In this document: piece by piece, positions 32,124 through 43,297 of the stretch
Layout: each line of letters opens with the position of its first letter
Numbering within the stretch: the first letter of the stretch is position 1
Assembly: GCA_029747585.1 (NCBI GenBank)
Contig: JAPEVF010000123.1
Span: forward strand, 38,605 to 102,604
Direction: 5' to 3'
Source: Pleurotus djamor
Taxonomy: Eukaryota > Basidiomycota > Agaricomycetes > Agaricales > Pleurotaceae
DNA length: 64,000 nucleotides
Notes under the pieces: generated by a model
What the model saw: only the letters and a program-made list of their open reading frames with translations
Told to the model about the DNA's origin: nothing
Databases searched by the model: none
Position numbers and translations under genes: made by a program

Positions 32124-35100
32124 ATGTCGAGGACGATGCTGTCGACGTCGCAAGCATCGAGCGACCCATCGTCGCGGGATGCGCATGGCCTGGCCTACTC
32201 AGAGGAATTCTTGAATTCTCTGCGCACCGTACCTTCTTCTCATCATTCATCCAACTCCACGCCAACCTCATCCTCCTCTTCATCTTCCAATCAGCCAAAT
32301 ATCACATTGGACGATGATCAAGGTAGTTTCTCGGTTATTTGACCATCAGTCTCCAATTCACCATGTTTCGTTCTCAAGATGAAGCACAATGTCCACCTCA
32401 AGCTCGAACGATTCGCTTACTCTCATCATCCCAGTTTTCTTCGCTTCATCTTCATCATATCGTTTCTCATCCTCCAGACGCAACTCTTTTCCCGTTCATG
32501 CATGGCTTGGAAGGAGACAATGAGGCTCAAAATTTGTTCTTTGCGGTTGAAGGTGAACGTCCTGTCCAGTCCTCATTTTCGTCATTTTTTGTTAGTTTTA
32601 CGACTGCAACGATGGACGCCCTTTTGGGGATGCTCCATTGTTTCTTTGATATATTGACTATCTTGACGGGTCGTCGAGTTCCTCCTTGTGAATTCGCTAT
32701 CTGAAGCATATTCAGCTTCGCAAGCAACCTTTTCAACCAATCCTTCATCTCCAAGTCTGCTTTGATGAAATCGAGGCTGACTTGACCGTTTCAGATGCGT
32801 CATCCACTCCTGTCCCGAAATACCGCGGTCTAGTCTGGGTAGTCTGTGAGGATGATCTCACGCACGAACAGCGTAAAAAGTTGTTCAAACGGAGAACACC
32901 GAATGGAACTGATCCTGTCCCTGATCCTACCCGTGACATGAAGAAGGCCAAAGAGAAAAAACCGAAAAGCAAGAAGAGCAAAGACCAGGTCGCGGAGAAG
33001 GTGGTTGTTAAATTGGAAGACGAAGACGGAGAGCTAGGAGACGTTATCATGAGCGATGATTTCGACCCGGAGGCTCTTGGATTTGATGAGGATTCGTGGG
33101 ATGAGGACGATGAAAGCGACGACTGGGAAGATGATGATGAATCCTCGTTTGCTGATGACGAGTCCTTGTACTCCTCAGGTTACAGCGACGAAGACCGTGA
33201 AGTCGATGTGGCCATCTCATCAGGATCGCTGGAAATGGGAGGCGATGCGGGTTCGGTGGGTAGTAATGCATCGTCCCCCTCAAGCGACAGCGAAGGAGCC
33301 GGTTCCATGCAAGTAGCCACTCCATCTGTTGGGTCTCCGCTCAGTGGCAGCAATATTGGAGTGCGCTGCGTCGAAGACGTGGAAATGGATGTTGATCTCG
33401 ATGTCAACGGCGGAGCAGTCGGTGTAGTCACCGTCGACGAGGGTAGTCATGTTAAGGAGAAGGCGAGACATGTCGACAAGGATGAGGGAAAGCACATGCA
33501 TCCTGTAGCTCAGAGAGTGCGTGTTGTTGCCCCAGCTCCGCCATCTAGTCCGACAACCGTTGCCAATGGGGGTTCCCTTTCCGTGGAAATCCCGCCCGTT
33601 ACTTCCTCCATACCAATTTCTAAGGCGAAATCCGAAGAAACTGGGCCCGCGAAAAGTACTCACATCCGCCAACATGTCGTTCAGTCACATCACCACTCCC
33701 ATCCTCCTGCTCACAAACGAGCACGCCCGCGGACACCTCCTCTGCTAACCTCGTCATTTCGGCCAGGGGAGCTATTGGCTCGCGTTCGTGAAGAAGCCTC
33801 GCGGCCTTCGTCTCCTTTGCCAGAACAAGCGAAAGATGGCGCGAGGGTGAGCCGAAGCAAGTGGAAGTGGGAGTTCGTAAAACCCAAGGTTCCTGATGGG
33901 ATATCCTTAAGAAACTTTGGTATCCAAGTCGTGAGTGTCGTATGTTTTTGTGTCTAGTCTTTTGTCCTTTTATTTCTCTTGTTCATGTGGGTGTTTCTCG
34001 ATTCCCCATATTTCGCTTTTCCGGGGTAATCGATTGCCGATCGGTGCCTGGAACCGATCGTTGGTGGAATTAAACGCGTTTGGCGCTTCCGAGCCAGCGA
34101 TCATATTTCGATCCGCTAACCACATGCATCTGTTTCTATCTATTAGCCCATTTACGCTACGATATCCGATATTGTGGTTTACTCCCCGAAGGGCGCTTCT
34201 CCCAATGCGATTAAGCTGGCGCAGAGATTCTCGGAGGCGATTGACCGCAAGCGGATTTGGAGGATTAGAAGAAAGTTAGGCTTTGAGGAAGGGGAAGTTG
34301 TTGAGGGTGGGCCACTTCAAGCTAGAGGATCTGCAGCTGGTGCGAAGACACTTGAGCAGGTTTCAGAGGAGCTTGCGCAGTATAATGTCTTTGTGCTGGA
34401 TTCGGAGGCGGAGGAAATTAGGAAGGAACTTCCTCATCTCGTGGTCAAGATGTGCGAGCCCGGTGGTGTCCTCAGTGGGGAAAAAGGTACGCAAACCACC
34501 CTAGATTCATCGCAACTTCTCTCATACCTTGCTCTCCTAATTTTCTGGGGACCCTAGGCAAAGAATTGCTTGCTGGCTCCTCCAATGTTCATGGCCGCTC
34601 CAAGGACATGGGCGCACACACTGTCGCTACAGATGGGCGCCTCGATGCTATGGAAGTGTTTGACTTCGAGGTTGGCAGCGTTCCGCACTCCCATGTTGTC
34701 CAGCCACCGACACTCGCTACCTCGGAAGACCTTGCACCCAATACGGTTGACTTTGCATGTCGCGAGAAGGAAGAAATGAGGGATTTGACCAGGGCCTCTG
34801 AAATATTGAGCGTGTGGCCCCTTGATGCCTCCGCCGCCGTTTCTACCACCACCACGATGCATACGTCTGCGATTTCCTCTCTGAGAGACATCGGCAGATC
34901 CTCCTCTGTGCCGCCCCCTCGGACAACCCAAGTGGGTGCTGGGGGTCCGCTTCCTTGGACTACCGAACTTGGCCAGGTCTTCTTGGGAAATGCAGATGAT
35001 GTACCGCTGCCAGACGACCCAAGTGCTCCGATGATGCATTTCCACAATGGCCGACCGAGGACGGATGGTGATTGGGATAGTGTTATGGATGGCTTAGACG

Positions 35101-37612
35101 TCGAGGAGCCGAGACGAGGTGGTGGAATGGATGTGGACCATCCTGTTGAAGGCGAAGGGGACTGGGCTAGGGACATGCGTTCGCCTAGGGATAGCGAATG
35201 GGTCGACGTGAACGAGCCTGAACAACTTTCCGAAGACGATCCTTTCAACTACATCCCTTCCAATGATCCTGATAAGGGTATGGGTTATGACATATGTTTC
35301 GAATGTCATGATCGCGCTCCCTATCCCAGTGTCGCGCATTTGACGGCTGCTGAGGAGCATCTGGGGAGGTTGGAAGCCATGTGGGTTAGGAGATGTGTCG
35401 CGAAGGCATTGAAAGAGCGCAGTGGTCGAGGAGGACAAGTGAAAATCCCTCCTCGACCTCCACCCAACGCAAATGCCGTGATACATCTGCCATTCCCGTC
35501 GATGCACCTCCATACACGGATGTCGTCATTGGTGATTGTTCTGGATTTCTTAGCGAAATGGTTGAAGCCTCCCAACATGGAGGTTACATTCTCTACTGCC
35601 CCATCACCTCGGCATGGTGCCCAGGCGGCCGACGAAGAAGATGGCGAAGAGAAGGATAAGAGTCGGAATGGGGGAAGGAGGTGGTCTACTGTCTCTTCAT
35701 TGTTTCCAGGCTTTCCTTCGACAAGTTCTTCCTTCTTTGGCGCTGATGTCAGTGGTCCCGGCGTTCATCCACCAACACCAAGAAATAGATCTTTCACGTC
35801 GCCGCCAGGTTCGCGTATGCCTGGAGTTGTCGACAACGCAAGTCACCCCTCAACCCCAATGCTCTCAACGTCGTACCCCTCGAACTCCCCCATCTCCTCC
35901 GGATCCTTCGCCTCCGGCACACTACATCCGGCTTCCATCTCCTTCTCATCACCGCCTACCTCGCCCGTTACCCGTCCATTGAAGATCCTCATTTATTCCA
36001 ACGATGGCTATACAGAGTCTTCTGTCGCCGCCCTTAGCTTGCTCATGAGAATGCGAGTGCTGAAATTGCCTGAAGCATACTTGGAGTTGCAGGTCGCGAA
36101 GCGAAGGAGCTTCTATGTATATGGCGATGACCTGGGTGGTTTGAGGAAAATCGAGGCGAGGATTGCAGAGGAGCGGGAGGTTAAGCGCCGAAGAGAGGAA
36201 GAAGCAAGAGCGAAGGAACGCGAAAAGGAACGTGAACGGAGGCAGAGTCTCACCGCTGGTATGGATAGCGCCCAACCCACCGTTCATGGACGTGTTGCCG
36301 TTCCCGAAAGCGCGAGCAATGGAGAAAGTAGGCGAATGATGAGTGCCGTTGCTGCTGCGGGACGCCGACCTGCAGCCAAATCTGTTTCCTTCGCTCAAGC
36401 TCCGATCATTCATCCACCATCATCCACGGTTAGCACGCCACTCCCGCCCGTGCTGTCCTCGGTCTCTGCTACAGTACCCGTCTCGGCCAGCCTGTCTGAT
36501 GATAGCACCAATACGCGGATATCACCTTCTCCTTTGCATGGTCACCCTACTCCGAGCTCGAATGCGATCACACCGATAATGATACATACCGACGCCGATT
36601 TTGCAAATGCACCTGTCACGTCCATCGTAGCCGGACCTTCTTCTGCTCCCGTACCCAGTCCAAGCGTTGGTTTGCCTCCTCATCTCCACGGACACGCACG
36701 TAGTGACGCCGCCAATGGGCATCATCCTGATCGCCAACTAGTCAAGGGCAGACCTAGAGCGAACACAAGCCCTTGGCTTCCTAGTCTTTTCGGTGATCAT
36801 CAAAGTTGGTTTAACGACAATCGATTTGATGGAAGTTTCCCTAGCAGGGTCTTGCCATTCTTGTATCTGGGGAATTTGTGAGTGGTGGTCTTCGCTTCCA
36901 TTGGTGACTCAGTTGATCTTATATATGCCAGGAATCACGCGTCGAACGCTTACATGCTGCATGCACTGGGTATCACGCATGTCGTATCCGTTGGGGAGTG
37001 TGCCCTGGTTCCTCCGCCGCATCTGAATAATTACAATAATAACGGAAGCTCCCCTTCGTGCCCACCCCATTCAAGCGCCGGCCACTTTGTCCCCGGCAAA
37101 GGGCCAGGCGGACAGGGCTCCCTCTGGATCGAGGAACGAGAGGGTAGAATCAAAGTGTTGGACATCAAAGGCATCTGTGATGACGGTATTGATACCCTTG
37201 AACCTCAATTGGAACCGATTTGCGAATGGATCGATCGCGCTCGGGCTGAAGGTGGCCAAGTCTTGGTGCACTGTCGAGTTGGCGTGTCAAGGAGTGCTAC
37301 TGTCGTCGTGAGTCTACCATTCACCTTATTACTAGACCTATATTTACTCTCTTGTAGATCGCTTATGTGATGAAGCATCTTCGTCTCCCTCTCGTGGACG
37401 CGTATCTCATCGTACGATCACGACGTCTGAGCGTGGTGATTCAACCGAACATGAGATTGCTTTACAACTTGTGTGGATGGGAAATCAAGCTGGCGAAGGA
37501 GAGAGCTGGCAATGATGAGGCTCGACTGAGAATGGAGTTGTCAAGGGCGGTTAGTTGGCCGTGGCTCGCTAGGGAGGTCCATAAGTTGAATGAGAAGTAC
37601 ATCAACTGTTGA
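32124..37612 (+). CDS. PPS1-like dual-specificity protein phosphatase
   Basis: Removes phosphate from Tyr and Ser/Thr; yeast PPS1 acts around S phase. Roughly 1,550-1,650 residues. N-terminus MSRTMLSTSQASSDPSSRDA then HGLAYSEEFLNSLRTV; after an intron FMHGLEGDNEAQNLFFA; then PKYRGLVWVVCEDDL, an acidic stretch (many Asp/Glu, DEDSWDEDDESDDWEDD at about 33080-33130), GISLRNFGIQV|PIYATISDIVVYSP, a Ser/Pro-rich central part with a Lys/Arg/Glu-rich coil near 36150-36240, and the catalytic domain at the C-terminus: VLPFLYLGNLNHASNAYML, HALGITHVVSVGE and the signature VLVHCRVGVSRSATVV (Cys nucleophile, Arg), then AYVMKHLRLPLVDAYLIV, and the usual end IQPNMRLLYNLCGWE. Introns flank HCRVGVSRSATVV and follow FLYLGNL. 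The long insert between VWV and catalytic parts is unusual in length but common in basidiomycete orthologs. Exon 2-3 junction near 32570-32720 is uncertain. Confidence 0.85.
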
Positions 37613-38442
37613 AACCCACCTTGGTAATTGGTTTGTCTCCGCATCAGCATTGGCATCGTCTCCGATGATGTCTTCATTTTTCTTCCTGGTGTTTTCACAA
37701 CAAAATGTACATATACCCCCCTCACGGGCATTCCACTCTGTATTTTTTCTTCCTGTCTTTCTGTACTATCCCCACGCACCGTACTCATGCGTTGTATTGT
37801 CGACACGCGGATTTGTTTGTACATTTACGATAATTTATTGATGATTCCTGTTGGACTTTGGGGCATGGACGTTTTCTGAACAACAACATTGGTAAACACC
37901 ATTCTTCGTTCCGTCCCCCTACTTAGGCTACTACTTATGATACAACAGCAAGCTCTCACAAGGTTCGTTGATTGGCATCATATCGAATTGACACTCCATT
38001 GACAACCATGCTGAAATAGGGTTCTCATAGGATTATCCGTCTCATAGGACAGCACACAGAATGGGACCTAAGTATCCAGTACAAGCTGCCGATGCGAGTT
38101 TGTCCTTGGACATGAATTGACTAGAGAGGACCCCATTTGTGAACTCGTCGAAGCTCACGAATCACGACTCCATCGTCCCAATCACAAGCGTTCATTCAAT
38201 TTCACCGACGCTGTAAACCTGTATTTGCTTTGGAGCGGAGATGCGATCCTGTTTCATTGCCGATGCGAACCAACCCGCTCAAGTTGCTATCTTGTATCAT
38301 TTGATCATAACGGGCCCGTTCTCCATATTGCTATGGACTTTGATGTTCATGCGCCATGACTTGAACCGATCCCGATAATCAAGTCAGCAGCGACGTATAA
38401 AAAGCTACTCCCCCTCAGGCTTGGTATCAAAGCAGCTTTCCG
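37613..38442. other. Intergenic region
   Basis: About 830 nt. Contains a TATA box for the P450 gene near its right end. Two apparent open frames have no recognisable product. Confidence 0.5.
38396..38404 (+). promoter_or_regulatory. TATA box of the P450 gene
   Basis: TATAAAAAG 39 nt before the ATG at 38443, the best TATA match in the window. Confidence 0.5.
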
Positions 38443-40493
38443 ATGCACCTCCTTGCGACCAGCGTCATTTTCTCCGTTCTATACGTGGTTCTGGTCAGAT
38501 CCTTGCGTCGGGCGCGACGTTCTCCTCCCGGGCCCAGGAAATACCCCGTGATTGGCAATCTGCTCTCTGCGCGGCTTCGTCACCCATGGATCAATTACCA
38601 TGAGCTCTCCATCGAGCATGGTATGCTGGTCTCCTGAGGACTTCGATTAACCTATTGATCGCCCACAGAGTCGGATATTCTTCACATCGAAGGACTTGGA
38701 GTGTCGGCCATCATTCTAAATTCTCGAGAGGCCGCCAATGACTTGCTCGTAAAGCGGCCATCCTTGTACTCTAGCAGGTATGCTCGCGTCCTTTACTCTA
38801 TTTGGATCATCTCCATTGACGATTTGCTGGATACCCAGGCCACGCCTTCCCATGCTCAATGAAATGTACGCGGCAACTCCACTGTTGCTCTTGTTTGTGA
38901 TCTCATTCTCGCTTAGATTAGACCTGGGTTGGGCGTTCGTCTTCTCACCATCAGACGAACTTTGGAAGCAACGCAGAAGAGTTTTCAGCCTTGGACTAAG
39001 TCCGAATGATGACGAAATTCATCAGCCCAACGAACTGCGATACGCCCGGAACTTGCTGAAGTGTCTTCTGTCATCTCCGGCTGCCTTCTTAGAACATTCA
39101 AGATTGTTAGTCTTGACATTTCTTAATGGCCTGCGAGAGAAGATATCTCAATCTCCCTTGATTTTCCCAGCATGGCCAGCGCCATCAATATATCTACTGG
39201 CTATGGATTTGATGTTAAACCCCAAGATGATCCGTTCATCAGTCTTGCGGAGCGTGCCATGCACGCTATCGCAACTTCGGGAAACTTTGGCTACTTTTGG
39301 GTGGACCACTTCCCCTTCCTTCGCTGCATACCGAAGTGGTTCCCCGGCGCGACATTCCAGAAACTCGGCGCGAAGTGGAAGGAAGACTGTCGACAGTTGA
39401 GAGACAGTCCATTTCAAACAGCCAAAGTAGCGCCCCTTCTGTCTACATCTCCATTAGCCACTCAGATTATCCACCTAGATGCAAGACAGCGTGAAGCTTT
39501 CTTTTACCTCGAAGATGTTGGCAAGATACGCTAACGTTGAAGACGAAGCGGAACGACTCCGGATGGAAGAGCTTGTCGCCGACGCTGCTGGGAACTTATA
39601 TGGAGGTAAGTGGAAACCGGCGTCTTCGCTTCGCGTCCGTCTTTGATTGACGGCTGTCTCCACTGTTTCGCCAGCTGGATTTGATACGGTTGTTTCTGCT
39701 CTTCATTCATTTTTCTTGGCCATGGTCCTATATCCGAGAGTTCAGCGAGAAGCGCAGCAAGAGTTGGACACTGTCCTGGGCGGTTCACGACTCCCAGAGT
39801 TTAATGACAAGGCTTCCCTTCCCTATATTACTTCCATTGTCTACGAAGTACTCCGGTGAGTTCTCTTAGCCGTGATACACAGAAGGAATTCTCAATCCGT
39901 CAACATATTAAATACAGATGGAGCCCTATTGTTCCTCTTGGTACGCTCCAGCCACAGTTCCTATCAAAACAGTTCTGACCTCGCATGGCATTCTAGGTGG
40001 AGCTCATCTTCTTGAACAAGATGATGAGTATAAGGGATACTTCCTCAAGAAGGGGTCCGTCGTCCTTGTCAACATATGGTTTGTGTCTTCGATCCACCGT
40101 TTAGCTGATCTGAACAATGTTGATGAACAGGAGCATCCTGCGCGATGAGAAAGATTATTCCAACCCTTCCGTTTTTGATCCATCTAGGTTTATGAAGGGT
40201 GGTAGCTTAGACCCAGATGTTCGAGAGCCAACGCCAGCCTTCGGTTTTGGTCCAAGGTAGCGCCCACTTTGAGAGTCGCCTCGACATGTTTTTTAACGCT
40301 CACTTTGATTAAATCAAGGGTTTGTCCCGGGAAACACGTCGCCACATCAACCCTATGGATCACAGTTGCCTCCGTGTTGTCCACCATGACGATTTCTCCA
40401 GAGGTTGATGGGAACGGGGTTCCCGTCCTACCACGCGTGGATTATGAGCCCGGATTAATCTGGTGCCGTATTCTTCTCGATGTTTTCCGCTGA
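38443..40493 (+). CDS. Cytochrome P450 monooxygenase
   Basis: Heme-thiolate monooxygenase anchored in the ER, about 500 residues. N-terminal anchor MHLLATSVIFSVLYVVLV followed by the Pro-rich hinge PPGPRKYPVIGNL. I-helix oxygen-binding region AGFDTVVSALHSFFLAM; ExxR in YEVLRWSPIVPLG; PSRF-type segment NPSVFDPSRF; heme-binding loop FGFGPRVCPGKHVA with the Cys ligand. At least eight short introns. The apparent frame break after QTAK near 39430 is an intron (gtagcg to acctag at 39479) that brings MQDSVKLSFTSKMLARYANV into frame, so the gene is intact. The C-helix WKQRRRVFS is present. Substrate cannot be told; agaricomycete P450s act on aromatics, lipids or terpenes. It stands alone; terpene synthase and O-methyltransferase genes lie 10-20 kb away. 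Confidence 0.9.
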
Positions 40494-41098
40494 TGGCTGA
40501 TGGTTGATTCGTATTGTGTCTGTTTATAATGGACCGCTCAACGCTCGTCTCTACCACAGCCATCCTGCGCCCTTCAAGTGCACGATCATGCCCCGCTCTA
40601 AGGACGCTGAAGTATTGATCTTGGCTGAATAGTCGAGTTTTCAGCGTTGACTTGGCTGTGTTTTCATTTTACGCTGTATTTTATTGTTTCAACCNTTTCG
40701 CTCTGCTTTTGAAGATGCTCTCGCGTGTGGGTTTTGTGAATGCGGTCGCTCACGTCTATCTTGATGTGTTGCTACAAGCGGCGCAATGAATCGCAAGTTT
40801 GATTGCCTGAGAATTAGTCGCCATGTGGTGAGCTTACAATCGAACTATCTCATCTACCTACGACGGAGCGTTTCAGTCGAGGTACATACCGCTCGGGGCG
40901 TTTCCAAGCGGATTCATATACTCCTCCTAATCACCCCTTCAACCTCCTCAAATACTTCAAATGATCTATATGCAGCCTCAGCTCCCACTCTCATCCCACT
41001 TCATTCTCACTTGCGCAGGCAGCTTTTCTTCGTTGCGAGCAACGACTCTTAACACTTTCTTCTCTTGTTTTTCCTCTCTGTCAATCACATCCTGAATC
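40494..41098. other. Intergenic region
   Basis: About 600 nt. The promoter and leader of the next gene include the inverted repeat at 41031-41044. One N base near 40696. No gene recognised. Confidence 0.5.
41031..41044. promoter_or_regulatory. Inverted repeat upstream of MARVEL-like paralog 2
   Basis: cgttgcgagcaacg, 6-bp arms identical to those at 26395-26408, 55 nt before the ATG. A related half-site occurs at 45255-45268. Confidence 0.5.
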
Positions 41099-41953
41099 AT
41101 GGGTGCCGTTACGATCGGGCGTTACGCTGTTCTCGGTGCGTGGGTCTGGAAATGTTTCGATTGTTATGACACTTACTATCTGAATCTCCAGTCCTTATCT
41201 GTGTCTTCTCGCTGACTATCATTGGATTGGATGGTCATCTTACGGACCTGGAGAACACGCAGGCGAAGAACTCAGGACTCCCTCCTCCAAACTTAGCTAT
41301 CTCGGTATTGGGCCTTTTTACCGCAGTGATCACACTCCTGACAGTTCCGGTGATGTGAGTGAGGCCCGTACACCTCTGCCTCTTCTTTTAGACCGGTTAT
41401 TCAAAGAAGTGCTCACTCTGTCATACTCTACCTGTAGGACGTTCTCCCCCTCAGCATGGTTTTCTTCCAACGTCATGTGCCAATCAGCCTGGTTCGGTGC
41501 GTTTTTCTGTCTCTTTCTGATTCCAATCCTTTATGGCGTCATATAAGATAGGCATTCTCTGGGTTCTCTGGGTTGCAACCGCGGGAGTGGCCACCCGACT
41601 TTGGACCCAGACTTCTGATACCTGTGCAGAAGCAGCAGGCATATTGAGTGATGACCGACGCCAAATATCGAAATCTGTTGCCAGTAGCCTATCCTACCTG
41701 GTTCAAGAGTGTCATTCTCTTCAAGCGGTCGTAGGCGTTTGCTACGTGACCTGGATTCTGAGTACGAGTTTACTTCTCCTCATGCCCAAATTTCTTCTAA
41801 GTTTTTATGTTTTGGCTAGCCATGGGCTATTTCGGATTTCTCATCTATCTTGGAGTCAGTCACAAGCGCGAATGGAGTGATTCCGTCGCGCAGTCTTCAG
41901 CATACACCGCCACTCCGGCTCCTCTGTCGCAGAACTCCAAGGATTTTGCGTAG
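41099..41953 (+). CDS. MARVEL-like four-helix membrane protein, paralog 2
   Basis: About 215 residues. Short first exon MGAVTIGRYAVL, then VLICVFSLTIIGLDGHLTD (helix 1), AISVLGLFTAVITLLTVPVM (helix 2), GILWVLWVATAGVATRLWTQ (helix 3), a loop with four or more Ser, HSLQAVVGVCYVTWIL (helix 4) and a tail (GYFGFLIYLGVSHKREWSDS) ending NSKDFA. Intron positions match the paralogs. ATG at 41099; stop TAG at 41951-41953. Belongs to a family of four in this window with the order helix-GLDGHLTD-like motif-helix-LWxLWxATxxVAT-helix. MARVEL-type proteins organise membranes; specific role unknown. Confidence 0.68.
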
Positions 41954-42456
41954 TTATATTACGCTTTTATATTCGTAGTCACTTCTTAGCCTTGGTATAC
42001 ATCCGATACTTCTGGTGTGCATTTTAAGCCCGATCCAACCAACTCTCCAGACTCCAACCCAGAACCAAAGTATCTTTACAGGGGCCAGGGGCGCGACGTT
42101 AACTCCATCAAAACTTGAAACATACCAGGCGGTAGGGTCGGGGGTGTACTCGTTCTTCATCAACCACCATCCATTGAGCCGGACTTGGTTTCATCGTCAG
42201 CTCTGCTGCGCTTCCCACCCTCAATTGGTGTCACCGCAACGCACGATTTGACCCCCTCAAGTTGATATGCACCATCTCCGCTCACGACGACCTGCTGTTC
42301 GGTGCGACCGAAGCCCAATGTTCTGGTCCAATCGCTTTATTTTAAAGCGTTTACCCGGGACGTCACTTCTGCCGCCCTTTCTGAACGCTCTGCGAGCGAT
42401 TTCCTCGAAGGAACATAGATCCCTTTATCAACCTCTACTGTTCGAGGCCTATCCAA
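41954..42456. other. Spacer in MARVEL-like array
   Basis: About 500 nt between paralogs. No gene recognised; one open frame (minus, 41954-42163) seems a shadow. Confidence 0.45.
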
Positions 42457-43297
42457 ATGAAGGGCGTGCCCTTTCTACGCATGTTCGTACTAGGTGAGCT
42501 TCACAAGCTCCTTGTACAGCTTTGGACGCTAAGACTAACTCCCATGAATCGTACATCCCAGGGATCGTCATCGCATTTTCCCTCGTTGTGTTAGGCTTGG
42601 ACATTCATCTGATGGCCAACTTGAAAGGCCGTAACATTGAAGATAGCTTTCCTGCTGAAGGCTTCGGAATCGGCCTCGGTTTGATCACCTTCCTCGGAAT
42701 GTTGACATTGTACGAGCTTCGCTCAAGTTTTTGACGTGATTTTAACTATTTCTCAGATTCCTCTCGCCAACTACCTTCATTACGTCGAAGCTAGCAGCAG
42801 AAGCATCTCTCACTGGTGCGACCCTATTATCCTGCCCTTCTTGCTCAATAATAATTCAATGACGTCAAGGCATTTTGTGTGCTCTTTGGGTTGCTATTGG
42901 TGCGGTTTCCACTCAAACTCGCTTGGACCACTTCCCTGAGGGGTGTTATTACACGAATTGTAATACCAAGCACACGCCCCGACTTGAACAGAAGCTCATG
43001 CCTCATGTTATTTAGCTCAACTTGGTAAAGATATTTGTGGTGAAGGCTCAGACATAGAAGGGGTTTCGTACGTCAACGGATTCTTACGTGCGTATTCATC
43101 CCCCCTCTTTCGCCTCCCCCCGGTCTGGGTTCTATCGCCTTAATGAAACTAATTAATTTCCCCCAGTTATGCTTTACACCATCCTCCTCCTTTCCCTTGG
43201 CATAAGTGGTAGACGCAAATGGTCTGATCCTGTGAGGAGCAGTGATACCGTTCCGACATCCCATCCCGGTTCTTCCCCATGGAAGGAGGTGTTTTGA
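42457..43297 (+). CDS. MARVEL-like four-helix membrane protein, paralog 3
   Basis: About 200 residues. Exon 1 MKGVPFLRMFVLG, spliced (donor gtgagc near 42493, acceptor cccag near 42561) to GIVIAFSLVVLGLDIHLMA (helix 1) and GFGIGLGLITFLGMLTL (helix 2); then CVLWVAIGAVSTQTRLDHF (helix 3) with PEGCYYTNC, and, after further introns, LYTILLLSLGISGRRKWSD (helix 4 and the start of the tail), ending HPGSSPWKEVF. The EGCYY segment matches paralog 4 (HFPGGCK). The last two exons are less certain than the first two. ATG 42457, stop 43295-43297. Conservation of the helix signatures suggests an intact gene. Confidence 0.55.

Noticed and set aside
39424..39537. Apparent frameshift and early stop in the P450 gene after QTAK
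   Set aside because: A GT-AG intron (gtagcg to acctag at 39479) removes the break and restores the LARYANVEDEAE to AGFDT reading; the gene is intact.
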